Shown: positions 53,458 to 62,465 of the stretch, piece after piece
Numbering within the stretch: the stretch's first letter is position 1
Layout: every line of letters starts with the position of its first letter
From: Planctomycetaceae bacterium
GTDB lineage: Bacteria > Planctomycetota > SZUA-567
Length of the DNA stretch: 64,000 bases
NCBI GenBank assembly: GCA_021203245.1
Contig: JAJQBO010000217.1
Coordinates: forward strand, 1-64,000
Direction of reading: 5' to 3'
Notes under the pieces: model-generated
The model's database searches: none
What the model was told of the DNA's origin: nothing
Seen by the model: only the letters and a program-made list of their open reading frames with translations
Position numbers and translations under genes: made by a program

Positions 53458-54861
53458 TCAAGGCTTGACGAAGTGCGGATTGATCAGGTTTTCGAAGCAG
53501 AACAATTCGTCCCACTTCTCCTGGGACAGCAGCTTTTCCTCCACCACCACCACTTCGTGCAGCGACTTGTCTTCTTCATAGGCCTTTTTGGCCACTTCCG
53601 AACATTTCTTGTACCCGAGTATGGGCGACAACTGGGTGACGATGCCGATGGAATGCATCACCATCGCTTCGGTGTGGGCGGCGTTGGCGGTAATGCCGCC
53701 GACGCACTTTTCGGCCAGCGCCTTGACCGCGTTCTGCATCGTGTTGATGGACGTGAACAACGCGTGGCTGATGACCGGCTCCATGACGTTCAGTTGCAAC
53801 TGCCCGGCAGAGGCCGCCAGGGTGACTGTGGTGTCGAGGCCGATGACCAGGAACGCCGCCTGGTTCACAACTTCGGGAATCACCGGGTTGACTTTCCCGG
53901 GCATGATGGACGAACCCGGCTGCAGGCGCGGCAGGGTGATTTCGTGCAGGCCGCAGCGCGGGCCGGAGGCGAGCAGGCGCAGGTCGTTGCAGATCTTCGT
54001 CAACTTCACCGCCGTCCGCTTGATCACGCCGGAAAGCTGGATATAGGCTCCGGTGTCGGAGGTGGCTTCGATCAGATCGCAGGCGAGGGTAAAGTCGACG
54101 CCGGTCAGCCGGGCCAGGTGGCCGACGGCTCGCTCCGGGTAGTCGGGCGGGGCGTTGACCTTGGTGCCGATGGCTGTCGCGCCCAGGTTGATTTCGCTCA
54201 GGAGGTTCATGGACTCGCACGCCTTGCCGATCTCCTCGTCGATGTTGGTGGCAAAGCCGCCGAACTCCATCCCGAGAGACATCGGCACCGCGTCCTGCAG
54301 GTGGGTGCGGCCCATCTTCAGGACCCGGTCGAACTCGCGGCTTTTGGCGCGGAAGGCGTCGCGGAGCAGTTCGAGCGTATAGGCGTAGTGCCGGAGCCGC
54401 ATGACCAGCGCCAGCCGAAAGGCGCTGGGGTAGGTGTCGTTGGTCGATTGCGAGCAGTTGACGTGATCGTTCGGGTTAATGGTGGCGTAGTCGCCCTTGG
54501 GGCGGCCGAGGCTTTCCAGCGCAATATTGGCGATGACTTCGTTCGCGTTCATGTTGACCGAGGTGCCGGCGCCGCCCTGGATGCAGTCGACGATGAACTG
54601 GTCGATGAATTCGCCGTCGATAATCCTGTCGCAGGCGGCGACGATGGCCCTGCCGATGACCGGGTCGAGGATGCCGCACTCCATGTTGGCGAGGGCCGCC
54701 GCCATCTTGACATACCCGAACGCCTTCACCAGCGCCGGCTCGCGCGAAACCGGCAGGCCGGTGATGTGGAAGTTTTCCCAGCCCCGCAGCGTTTGAACGC
54801 CGTAGTAGGCGTCGTCCGGCAATTCGCGCTCACCCAGGGAGTCTCGTTCAATGCGGCTCAT
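53458..54861 (-). CDS. aspA: Aspartate ammonia-lyase
   Basis: A 467-residue member of the aspartase/fumarase superfamily that converts aspartate to fumarate and ammonia. It shows SLGERELPDDAYYGVQTLR at the N-terminus, GGAGTSVNMNANEV near residue 95, the T-H-S region GRTHLQDAVPMSLG near 185 and the signature GSSIMPGKVNPVIPE near 318. The start Y-G-V-Q-T and GGAGTSVNMN favour aspartase over class II fumarase. The start at 54861 has GAGGAGG upstream. It would feed fumarate to anaerobic respiration or the TCA pathway, consistent with the dicarboxylate symporter and aminotransferase further right. Confidence 0.92.
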   Translation of the reverse strand: MSRIERDSLGERELPDDAYYGVQTLRGWENFHITGLPVSREPALVKAFGYVKMAAALANMECGILDPVIGRAIVAACDRIIDGEFIDQFIVDCIQGGAGTSVNMNANEVIANIALESLGRPKGDYATINPNDHVNCSQSTNDTYPSAFRLALVMRLRHYAYTLELLRDAFRAKSREFDRVLKMGRTHLQDAVPMSLGMEFGGFATNIDEEIGKACESMNLLSEINLGATAIGTKVNAPPDYPERAVGHLARLTGVDFTLACDLIEATSDTGAYIQLSGVIKRTAVKLTKICNDLRLLASGPRCGLHEITLPRLQPGSSIMPGKVNPVIPEVVNQAAFLVIGLDTTVTLAASAGQLQLNVMEPVISHALFTSINTMQNAVKALAEKCVGGITANAAHTEAMVMHSIGIVTQLSPILGYKKCSEVAKKAYEEDKSLHEVVVVEEKLLSQEKWDELFCFENLINPHFVKP

Positions 54862-54963
54862 AGCGCCTCCTCGTGGCATGGTTGGTCCCGGCGATTGTAC
54901 CGGCTGACCAGCCCGGACCGAAGGAAAATACCGGGCAATGCCCACCGTGCCCGGCCGCTGCCA

Positions 54964-54992
54964 TGGACTTGCGGTGAAAACGCGGGTATAAT
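54964..54992 (+). promoter_or_regulatory. Putative promoter of HxlR-type regulator gene
   Basis: TGGACT, a 17-base spacer and a perfect TATAAT, about 110 bases before the ATG at 55104. Confidence 0.5.
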
Positions 54993-55103
54993 GGTGCGCT
55001 CGGACGCATCCGGAACACCCGGTACGCCGAGACAAGAAATCGGGCCGATTCTCTCTGATATCGAGATGGGATCTTTGCATATGGGCGAGGGAGGTAACGG
55101 GAC

Positions 55104-55514
55104 ATGGCGACTGAACAGCTCAGGGAATATTTGCGGCGACGCCTCCTGAACGGCGAATTCAATTGCGAGAAGGAACTGACCCTTTCACTCCTCAGCGGCA
55201 AGTGGAAGATCGTCATCCTCTGGCACCTTGGCCACGAAGGGCCGCACCGCTTTGGCGAATTGTTCCGGCTGTTCAAGACCATTTCCACCCGCATTCTCAC
55301 CAAGCAACTCCGCGAACTGGAGCAGGACGACATCATCGCGCGTATCGACTACGAGGAGAAACTGCCCCGCGTCGAATACTCCATGACCGAACGCGGCATG
55401 ACCCTGCTCCCCGTCGTCGACGCCATGTTCGACTGGGGGAAACAGAACATGGCCTATTACGCCGAAAAGGCCCGGGAAGGAAGCGGCAAAAAGGCCAGGC
55501 CGGCCAGGAAGTGA
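55104..55514 (+). CDS. HxlR-family transcriptional regulator
   Basis: A 136-residue winged-helix regulator. It has the family layout with a conserved Cys at residue 21 (GEFNCEKELTLSLLSGKWKI), then RFGELFRLFKTISTRILTKQ as recognition helix and the wing LPRVEYSMTERG. Some HxlR proteins sense aldehydes or redox state through that Cys. It is transcribed away from aspA and is followed by a terminator and the RbsABC-like operon. Either could be its target. Confidence 0.9.
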   Translation: MATEQLREYLRRRLLNGEFNCEKELTLSLLSGKWKIVILWHLGHEGPHRFGELFRLFKTISTRILTKQLRELEQDDIIARIDYEEKLPRVEYSMTERGMTLLPVVDAMFDWGKQNMAYYAEKAREGSGKKARPARK

Positions 55515-55836
55515 TTCCCCCCGGACGAGTTGCCACAAATCTCTCCTCTTTCTCCAGGGGAATTTGGTAACCGCGTCTGCGTGCCGCGCCCGTAGACACG
55601 GTTTTTCTGTTTTTTTTCGCAGAAATCATCCCGCCGAACCGGCGTGCGCAACACCTTCGCGCATCGCCTGTTGCACAAACAACAGCGAGAACGGCCGACA
55701 GTCCCGGCATCCTTTTCCCGAAAAAAATGAACCAGTTACATTATTGTGCGTACTTTACTATGCCCGGTTCATCCACTACAGTACCAGTATCACACGACAC
55801 CACGATTCCATCACAACGCCCACTGCCTGATCCCCT
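55515..55836. terminator. Intergenic region with intrinsic terminator after HxlR gene
   Basis: An imperfect hairpin near 55572-55603 (CCGCGTCTGCG pairing with CGTAGACACGG) is followed by long T-runs, a terminator for the regulator gene. The remainder is non-coding and probably holds the promoter of the sugar operon. No repeat family is recognised. Confidence 0.5.
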
Positions 55837-57354
55837 TTGGTCCCGAACCCTTTGCCCGAAAAGGTCTCCGCCTTGGACGATGTGTACCGGGTCATGATGA
55901 GCGGCGTTAAAAAGTCCTTCGCCGGCGTGAAAGCGCTCCGGGGCGTCGATTTTCGCCTGCGTCCCGGCGAAATCCACGCCCTGGTAGGCGAGAATGGCGC
56001 GGGAAAATCCACCCTTATGAAGGTTCTCGCCGGCGCGCATGCCATGGACGCGGGGGAGATTCGCATCGACGGCAAGCCCGTCGTCATCGGCACACCTCGG
56101 CGGGGCAAGGATCTGGGCGTCGGCATCGTCTACCAGGAGTTCGAACTGGCCGACGATCTCACCATCGCCGAAAACATCTTTATCGATCGGCTGGGGAAAG
56201 GCGGCATTATCCGCTGGGGCAAACTCTACCGCGACGCGGCGAAGGTTGTGCGCGATCTCGGCTTCGACCTGGATGTGCGCGCCAAGGTCGGTGACATTTC
56301 CGTCGCCTACAAACAGGTGGTCGAGATCGCCAAGGTACTGTCCGCCAACGCCAAAATCCTCATTCTGGACGAACCCACCGCCGTGCTTACCCCACAGGAA
56401 ACGGAAAAACTCTTCGCCACCCTCCGTTCGCTCCGCGATGCCGGCGTGAGCATCGTTTACATCTCCCACCGCATGGACGAGGTCTTCTCGCTGTGCGACT
56501 CGGTCACCATCATGCGGGACGGGGAGGTAACGGGCGGCGGCAGGATTGCGGACTTCACCGTCGACGGCATGGTGGAACTGATGATTGGCAGAAAGCTGTC
56601 GACCATGTATCCCCGCCGCGACCCGGTTATCGGGGAGGAGGTCCTGCGTTTGGAAGGCTTGTCGGGAGGAGATTTTTCCGGCGTCTCTCTCACCCTGCAC
56701 CGGGGCGAAATCCTCGGCCTCTTCGGCCTGGTGGGGAGCGGCCGCACCGAGGTGGTCCGCGCCGTGTTCGGAGCCGATCCCATGTACGGCGGCACGGTGT
56801 GGATCGACGGCCAGGCCGCGCGCATCGGCTCGCCGCACCAGGGGGTGGCGAGAGGAGTTGCGCTGATTCCGGAAAACCGCAAGGAACAGGGCCTGGTTCT
56901 GGACCTCCCCATCAGCCACAACATCTCCATGACCAATATGCAGAGCGTTTCCCGCTGGGGGGTCGTCAGCCGCGTACGGGAGGAGGAGTTGTCCCAACGC
57001 CTCTCGCGCCTGCTGACGGTAAAGTCGGACAACCTCGATAACCCGGCCGACAGCCTGTCCGGCGGCAACCAGCAGAAGGTGGTCATCGCCAAGTGGCTGA
57101 ACACAGGGGCCAAGGTGATCATCATGGACGAGCCGACCCGGGGCGTCGACGTCGGCGCCAAGGCGGAGATATACGGCATCATCAACGAACTCGCCGGGCG
57201 CGGCGTCGGCATCCTCATGATTTCGTCGGAACTGAACGAGATCATCGGCATGTGCGACCGGGTGGTGGTGATGGACAACGGCCGCACGCGCGGCGAACTG
57301 TCCAGGGACGACATGTCGGAACACAGCATCATGAAACTTGTAGTGGGAGGCTAA
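55837..57354 (+). CDS. Sugar ABC transporter ATP-binding protein (RbsA/MglA-like)
   Basis: A 505-residue double ATPase. The first half has Walker A GENGAGKST near residue 50 and Walker B ILILDEPTAVLTPQE near 175. The second half has the degenerate loop LVGSGRTE near 303, signature LSGGNQQK near 407 and MDEPTRGVDVGA near 430. This fused arrangement defines the ribose/galactose-type (CUT2) importers. The start is uncertain: TTG at 55837 and TTG at 55873 are both in frame, and the conserved region begins just after the latter. It is the first gene of an operon with permease, binding protein and aldehyde dehydrogenase. Confidence 0.92.
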   Translation: MVPNPLPEKVSALDDVYRVMMSGVKKSFAGVKALRGVDFRLRPGEIHALVGENGAGKSTLMKVLAGAHAMDAGEIRIDGKPVVIGTPRRGKDLGVGIVYQEFELADDLTIAENIFIDRLGKGGIIRWGKLYRDAAKVVRDLGFDLDVRAKVGDISVAYKQVVEIAKVLSANAKILILDEPTAVLTPQETEKLFATLRSLRDAGVSIVYISHRMDEVFSLCDSVTIMRDGEVTGGGRIADFTVDGMVELMIGRKLSTMYPRRDPVIGEEVLRLEGLSGGDFSGVSLTLHRGEILGLFGLVGSGRTEVVRAVFGADPMYGGTVWIDGQAARIGSPHQGVARGVALIPENRKEQGLVLDLPISHNISMTNMQSVSRWGVVSRVREEELSQRLSRLLTVKSDNLDNPADSLSGGNQQKVVIAKWLNTGAKVIIMDEPTRGVDVGAKAEIYGIINELAGRGVGILMISSELNEIIGMCDRVVVMDNGRTRGELSRDDMSEHSIMKLVVGG

Positions 57355-57360
57355 CCAGGC

Positions 57361-58320
57361 ATGAACAAGGCAGGTGGCGCGCGCACTTTTTGGGCATTGG
57401 CACGGGAGTCCCTCCCGGTGGCGGTGCTGGTAGTGCTGGTGGTGGTATCAAGCGTCCTGAACAAGAATTTCCTGACCGTCCAGAACGTCTTCAACCTGCT
57501 CCGCCAGAACTCCGGAACCATCGTGGTGAGCCTTGGCATGCTGATGGTCATCCTGACGGGCGGCATCGACCTTTCGGTCGGCTCTGTCGCCGCTTTCGCC
57601 AGCGTACTGTTCTCGACCCTTCTGGACGGGCGCGAGCACGACGCCTGGTCCCTCCCGGCCGCCTTCGTGTTCACGGCGGCGTGCAGCATGGGGTTCGGGC
57701 TGGTGGTCGGCTACTTGGTGGCCTACCGCAAAATGGCCGCGTTCGTGGTCACGCTCGCCTCCATGACGGCGGCGCGCGGCGTCGCCTACATGATCTCCCA
57801 CGCCAAGACCATCCCCATCGCCAACGAATGGGTCAACCTGTTCAACAAAGGGTCGTTCCACCGGATTCCCTACTCGGTGATGCTGGCCTTCGGCGTGTTC
57901 GTCCTGGTGGCGCTGGTGCTCCGCTTCACCGTCTACGGCCGCTACGTCAAGGCGGTCGGCAGCAACGAAACGGCCGTGCGCCTCTCCGGCGTGCGTACCA
58001 GCCTCTACGTGATGTCGGTATACGTCGTTTCGACCCTTCTTTGCACCATCGGCGGCATCATGGAATCCCGCACCGGCGTCGGCGACGCTCGGGTATGTCA
58101 AGGTCTTGAACTGGACGCCATCGCCGCCTGCGTCATCGGCGGCGCCAGTCTCTCGGGCGGCCGGGGGACGGCCATCAACACCCTGATGGGCGTCCTTATC
58201 CTGGGGCTGATCGGCAACATCATGGTGTTGATGAAAGTCGCGCCCTACCCGCAACAGGTCATCAAGGGCGTGATTATCATCGTGGCGGTCCTGCTCCAGG
58301 GCAGGGGCAAGAGCAGGTAG
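57361..58320 (+). CDS. Sugar ABC transporter permease (RbsC-like)
   Basis: A 319-residue inner-membrane permease with about eight to ten hydrophobic segments. It has the family blocks SLGMLMVILTGGIDLSVGSV near residue 60, TVYGRYVKAVGSNETAVRLS near 190 and AACVIGGASLSGGRGT near 255. It starts six bases after the ATPase stop, with GGAGG overlapping the end of that gene. Confidence 0.93.
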   Translation: MNKAGGARTFWALARESLPVAVLVVLVVVSSVLNKNFLTVQNVFNLLRQNSGTIVVSLGMLMVILTGGIDLSVGSVAAFASVLFSTLLDGREHDAWSLPAAFVFTAACSMGFGLVVGYLVAYRKMAAFVVTLASMTAARGVAYMISHAKTIPIANEWVNLFNKGSFHRIPYSVMLAFGVFVLVALVLRFTVYGRYVKAVGSNETAVRLSGVRTSLYVMSVYVVSTLLCTIGGIMESRTGVGDARVCQGLELDAIAACVIGGASLSGGRGTAINTLMGVLILGLIGNIMVLMKVAPYPQQVIKGVIIIVAVLLQGRGKSR

Positions 58321-58434
58321 CGCCGCGGCCGGAGAAACATTTCACGAAATTCGGAACGCTTTCGAGCGATGGGAAGTTCGCGTCCGTCTGGGCGAGCGGA
58401 CGGGATTTGGAATGCCCTGATATGGAGAACGACG

Positions 58435-59397
58435 ATGAAAAAGATCCTGATGGCGGCTTTGGCGGTTTTTGTGTTCGGTACCGCGATCGCCTGCGGCGGC
58501 GAATCGCTCAAGGGCAAGAAGATCGGCCTGGCCATGCAGACCATCAACGGCGCCTACTTCGCCGCGCAGGAGGAGACCTTTATCACGCTGTGCAAGGAAA
58601 AGGGCATCGACTACCAGACGGCGGACGCCAACGGCAACACCAACGTCGAACTGGCCAACGTGGAAAACTTCATCACGCAGGGCTGCGATGTGGTGGTCAT
58701 CAACCCGGTCCATCCGCAGGGAACCATCGAAGCGACGCGCAAGTGCGCCGAGGCCGGGGTGGCGGTGTTTATCATGGACAACTCCATCCTGCCTGAAGCC
58801 AACTACGTGTCCATGATTCAGTCGGACAACTACACCCTGGGCACGCTGGTCGGTGCGGATATCGGCAGACACTTCGCCGGCAAGCCGATCAAGCTCGGGA
58901 TGCTCAGCGGCAACACCGGCAACACCCTCGGGCTCGCCCGCCGCATGGGCGCCCTGGCCGGCCTGGTCGAGTACATGCTTGAACGCAGCGGCGAGGCCCA
59001 GGTCGACATCGTGGCGCAGGGCTGGGGCGGCTGGAACCAGGCCGACGGCCAGAAGGCGGCCGAAAATATGCTGACCTCCGCACCGGAGATGAACTGCATC
59101 TTCGCCGAGAACGACGACATGGCCCTGGGCGCGCGCGAAGCCTGCCAGGCCGCCGGCCGCGACGACGTGATAATCTGCGGCGCCGACGGCAACAAGACCA
59201 TGTACCGGTTGATCAAGGAAGGCGGCCAGATGCTAGCGACCGGGCGGAACGATCCGGCCGAGTGCGCCACCAAGGTCATCGAGACAATCGAAAAGTGGGC
59301 CGCCGGCGAGCCTGTGCAGCGCCTCGTCTACCTGACCCCGGTCAGCGTCAGCGCCCGCAACATCGATACCTACTACAACCCGGATTCGACTTTCTAG
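58435..59397 (+). CDS. Sugar ABC transporter substrate-binding protein (RbsB-like)
   Basis: A 320-residue periplasmic binding protein of the LacI-like fold (Peripla_BP_4). Its signal peptide of about 20 residues ends AIACGG, so lipidation is possible. The mature part has KKIGLAMQTINGAYFAAQEE near residue 28, GCDVVVINPVHPQG near 85 and DDVIICGADGNKTM near 240. The start at 58435 has TGGAG upstream; the frame extends earlier without protein-like content. The ligand could be a pentose, hexose, polyol or autoinducer-2-like sugar; the aldehyde dehydrogenase behind it may act on its breakdown product. Confidence 0.92.
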   Translation: MKKILMAALAVFVFGTAIACGGESLKGKKIGLAMQTINGAYFAAQEETFITLCKEKGIDYQTADANGNTNVELANVENFITQGCDVVVINPVHPQGTIEATRKCAEAGVAVFIMDNSILPEANYVSMIQSDNYTLGTLVGADIGRHFAGKPIKLGMLSGNTGNTLGLARRMGALAGLVEYMLERSGEAQVDIVAQGWGGWNQADGQKAAENMLTSAPEMNCIFAENDDMALGAREACQAAGRDDVIICGADGNKTMYRLIKEGGQMLATGRNDPAECATKVIETIEKWAAGEPVQRLVYLTPVSVSARNIDTYYNPDSTF

Positions 59398-59423
59398 AGA
59401 GACACCAGCGCGAAGGAAACGCC

Positions 59424-60860
59424 ATGAAAATGTTTATTGACGGAAACGCCGTCGACGCTTCCGACGGCGGAACGTTCGACGTTGTCAACTCCGCCACCCA
59501 GGAGTTCCTGGAGACGGTGCCCAAGGCGACAGCCCACGATGTGCAGCGGGCCATCGACGCCGCGCAGGCGGGCAAGGCGGCCTGGGCCGCCACCCCGGTG
59601 CACGAACGCGCGCGCCTCCTGCACGCCTGTGCCGACGCGATCGACGCCAGGCGGGAGGAACTGGCCCGGTCCCTCAGTACGGAGATGGGCAAGATAATCC
59701 GCGAGGCCCGCCCGGAAATCCGGGTCTGTGCGCAAATCCTCAGAGGCTTCGCCGAGATGGCCAGCCATCACTACGGCAGGACCCTGACCGATTACCAGAT
59801 CGGCACGGAAAACGACATCGTCTTCACCCGACGGGAGCCGCTTGGGGTGGTGGCGTGCATCTCGCCCTTTAATTATCCGGTGGAACTCGTGACCCAGAAG
59901 TTTGCCTCGGCCCTTGCCGCCGGCAATGCCGTCATCATCAAGCCGGCCTCGGACAACCCCCTCACCGTCATGAAGGTGGTGGAGATCTGCCTGTCCTGCG
60001 GCGTGCCCGGCAATGTGCTGCAACTCGTCACCGGGAGCGGCGGCACGGTCGGCGACCAGCTTGCCGGCAGCCCGCTCATCAACGCCATCAGCCTGACCGG
60101 CAGCACCGGGGTCGGCGTCAAGGTGGCGCAAACAGGCATGAAAACCCTCAAGCGGGTCTTCCTGGAGCTGGGCGGCAACGATCCATACATCGTCTTCGAC
60201 GACGCCGACATGGACAACGCCATCCGCGACGCGGTGATGGGCCGGGTCCAGAACGCCGGCCAGACGTGTTGCGCGCCGAAACGGTTTATCGTGCAGGATA
60301 CGGTGAAAAAGGCCTTCATCGACGGCGCGGTCGCGCGTATCAAAAATCTGAAACGGGGCAGTCCGCTGGACGACGCCACCGAGCTGGGCTGCCTAATCAG
60401 TGAAAAGGCGGCGCAGGAGGTCCAGCGCCAGGTGGAGCAAACGGTGAATCAGGGGGCGGCCCTGGTGCACGGCGGCACGCTCTATGACAAGACCTATTTC
60501 GAACCGACCATCCTGGATAACGTGACCCTGGGCATGGACGTGGCGACGGATATGGAAATATTCGGCCCCGTCCTGCCCGTCATCGCCTTTTCGACCGAGG
60601 ACGAAGCGGTCCGCATCGCCAACGCCACCTGCTATGGTCTGCAGGGCGGCGTCATGACCCGCGACATGGGGCGCGCCATGCGGGTCGCGTCGCGGTTGGA
60701 GTGCGGCGGCGTGGTGATCAACAGTTCCGGCAACTACCGCCACATGGACCAGCCATTCGGCGGCTACAAGATGAGCGGCGTCGGCCGGGAAGGGGTGTCG
60801 GTGACGCTGGACGAAATGACGCAGGAGAAGAGTTATATTTTGAAAAACATCCTGCAATAG
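59424..60860 (+). CDS. NAD(P)-dependent aldehyde dehydrogenase
   Basis: A 478-residue enzyme of the ALDH superfamily. It contains the nucleotide region ISLTGSTGVGVKVAQ near residue 222, the catalytic Glu in FLELGGNDPYIVFDD near 250, the catalytic Cys in NAGQTCCAPKRF near 284 and EIFGPVLPVIAF near 380. The sequence resembles the lactaldehyde/glycolaldehyde or succinate-semialdehyde group. The start at 59424 follows GAAGGAAACGCC. It lies 26 bases after the binding protein and before a strong terminator, so it belongs to the sugar operon. This suggests that the imported sugar or polyol yields an aldehyde that is oxidised here. Confidence 0.92.
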   Translation: MKMFIDGNAVDASDGGTFDVVNSATQEFLETVPKATAHDVQRAIDAAQAGKAAWAATPVHERARLLHACADAIDARREELARSLSTEMGKIIREARPEIRVCAQILRGFAEMASHHYGRTLTDYQIGTENDIVFTRREPLGVVACISPFNYPVELVTQKFASALAAGNAVIIKPASDNPLTVMKVVEICLSCGVPGNVLQLVTGSGGTVGDQLAGSPLINAISLTGSTGVGVKVAQTGMKTLKRVFLELGGNDPYIVFDDADMDNAIRDAVMGRVQNAGQTCCAPKRFIVQDTVKKAFIDGAVARIKNLKRGSPLDDATELGCLISEKAAQEVQRQVEQTVNQGAALVHGGTLYDKTYFEPTILDNVTLGMDVATDMEIFGPVLPVIAFSTEDEAVRIANATCYGLQGGVMTRDMGRAMRVASRLECGGVVINSSGNYRHMDQPFGGYKMSGVGREGVSVTLDEMTQEKSYILKNILQ

Positions 60861-60881
60861 GGTTGTGGGAATCATGAAATC

Positions 60882-60919
60882 GCGGTGGGTCGCCGGTAGC
60901 CGGTGACCCACCGCTTTTT
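60882..60919 (+). terminator. Intrinsic terminator of RbsABC-aldehyde dehydrogenase operon
   Basis: A 10-base-pair stem GCGGTGGGTC/GACCCACCGC with an extra inner GCCGG/CCGGT stem, followed by five T. Confidence 0.9.
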
Positions 60920-61105
60920 CTCCCAAGAGAAATCACATCGGCGGCGGATCGAAAACCGAATGCAGTCCGCGCCGGTTCGCATAACCACGCGTCGGCGGTG
61001 TGAAAAACCGCCGCGCGCTCGTACCATTCGGGAGGAAATTTCCCTGATGGGCGGAGAGCGCGGGCGCTACAGGAGACCGTCTTTATTGGACAGGGTGCCG
61101 ATTGG

Positions 61106-62353
61106 CTAGGCTTTATTGTCGGCATAAAACACCGTTTTATCGAGTTCGCCGAGGCGGGAAGCTATGGTGACCATGCCCACGGTGTCAGATGTCACGTTCA
61201 GGGTGGTTGCGCCGATATCGATGAGGGTATACATGCCTGCCACGAGAGGAACGATTATGTCCTCGGGAACACCCATGATGCCCATACTGATGGCGCACAT
61301 CATAATCCCGCCGCCGGGCACGCCCGCCGCACCCATTGACATGACAATGCAGAGAATGATCAGAAAGGAAATTTGCAAAATGGAAAAATCAATCCCATAC
61401 ATGTGGGCGGCGAAAAGAACGTACAGGGAGAACTCCACGCCGCCGGCATTCATATTGATGGTGGCGGCGGGTGCGCTGACCATGTCGACGATGTCTTCCG
61501 GAACGCCGCAGCGGTACTTCGCCGAATTCATGGTCACGGGAAGCGTGCCGACGCTTGAGCAGGTGGAAGCGGCCATGACCATGACAGGATAGATGTTCTT
61601 GAAATGCTGGACAGGACTGACGCCGGCGATGAACTTCAGGAAGAACGGAAGCATGATGAAAACGCAGAGGGAGATCGAAACATAGTAGACGCCAAGCATC
61701 TTGGCCGCGCTGCCGATCATTTCTATGCCGGTGGTTCCGACCATCACAGCCATGAGCGAAAAAACACCGTAGGGCGCAAGGCGAATGACCCAGCCGACCG
61801 TTTTGGTCATCACTTCATTCAGGGAGTCGAGAAGTTCGCGAATGGTGACTCCGTGGCGCGTGTCCTTCAGTGACGCGATAACGATGCCGACGATAAGGGA
61901 AAACACGATGATTTGCAGCAGATTTCCGTTGCTGAGCGCGGCAAAGGGGTTATCGGGAATCCAATTGATAAAACTTCCCGCCAGCCCTTCATGGCGCGAG
62001 ACGACGAGTTCCTGGCCGGGAGGCACCGGAAAGTCGCGCCCCACATCGGTGATGGTCGAAAGGGTGACGCCGATGACAGCGGCGATGCCGGTGGTGACGA
62101 CGGTATACAGGAGGAACCAGAAGCCGACCTTGCGCAAGCGGCGGATGTCGGCGACATTCGATACGCCGCACAGTATGCTGAAAAACACCAGCGGATAAAT
62201 ACACATACGCAACAGTCGCATGAAGATGGTGCCGACGAAACCGATGACGGAAATGTCCGGCCCGACGATTGTGCCGACAATGGCGCCCAGGATCATGCCG
62301 AGAACAATCTTCATCGGCAGACTCATTCCCTTGCGGTGTGTTGCCTCACCCAT
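61106..62353 (-). CDS. Dicarboxylate/amino acid:cation symporter
   Basis: A 415-residue membrane transporter of the DAACS (GltP/DctA) family. It has the serine-rich hairpin block ASTCSSVGTLPVTMNSA near residue 265 and about eight helices. The usual NMDGTA motif is replaced by NMNAGGVEF near 305, and GVPGGGIMM takes the place of the common AGIPGGG. It imports glutamate, aspartate or C4-dicarboxylates with H+ or Na+. The altered motif suggests a different selectivity. The start at 62353 is chosen from the family's N-terminus; the longer frame has no such content. The aminotransferase gene is 112 bases upstream on the same strand. Confidence 0.9.
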   Translation of the reverse strand: MGEATHRKGMSLPMKIVLGMILGAIVGTIVGPDISVIGFVGTIFMRLLRMCIYPLVFFSILCGVSNVADIRRLRKVGFWFLLYTVVTTGIAAVIGVTLSTITDVGRDFPVPPGQELVVSRHEGLAGSFINWIPDNPFAALSNGNLLQIIVFSLIVGIVIASLKDTRHGVTIRELLDSLNEVMTKTVGWVIRLAPYGVFSLMAVMVGTTGIEMIGSAAKMLGVYYVSISLCVFIMLPFFLKFIAGVSPVQHFKNIYPVMVMAASTCSSVGTLPVTMNSAKYRCGVPEDIVDMVSAPAATINMNAGGVEFSLYVLFAAHMYGIDFSILQISFLIILCIVMSMGAAGVPGGGIMMCAISMGIMGVPEDIIVPLVAGMYTLIDIGATTLNVTSDTVGMVTIASRLGELDKTVFYADNKA

Positions 62354-62465
62354 AAGACCCGTCCTTCCCTGATGCGCCCACTTTTTTGGGAAACGCGGAC
62401 CGCAGGCGACGACTGTCGGCCCGCACCGCCAAGACTGCGTTATCGTGGGCATAGGTAAAAAACGA

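Noticed and set aside
53242-55149. 635-residue plus-strand open frame
   Set aside because: Antisense of aspA, running through the candidate small RNA and the HxlR gene's promoter.
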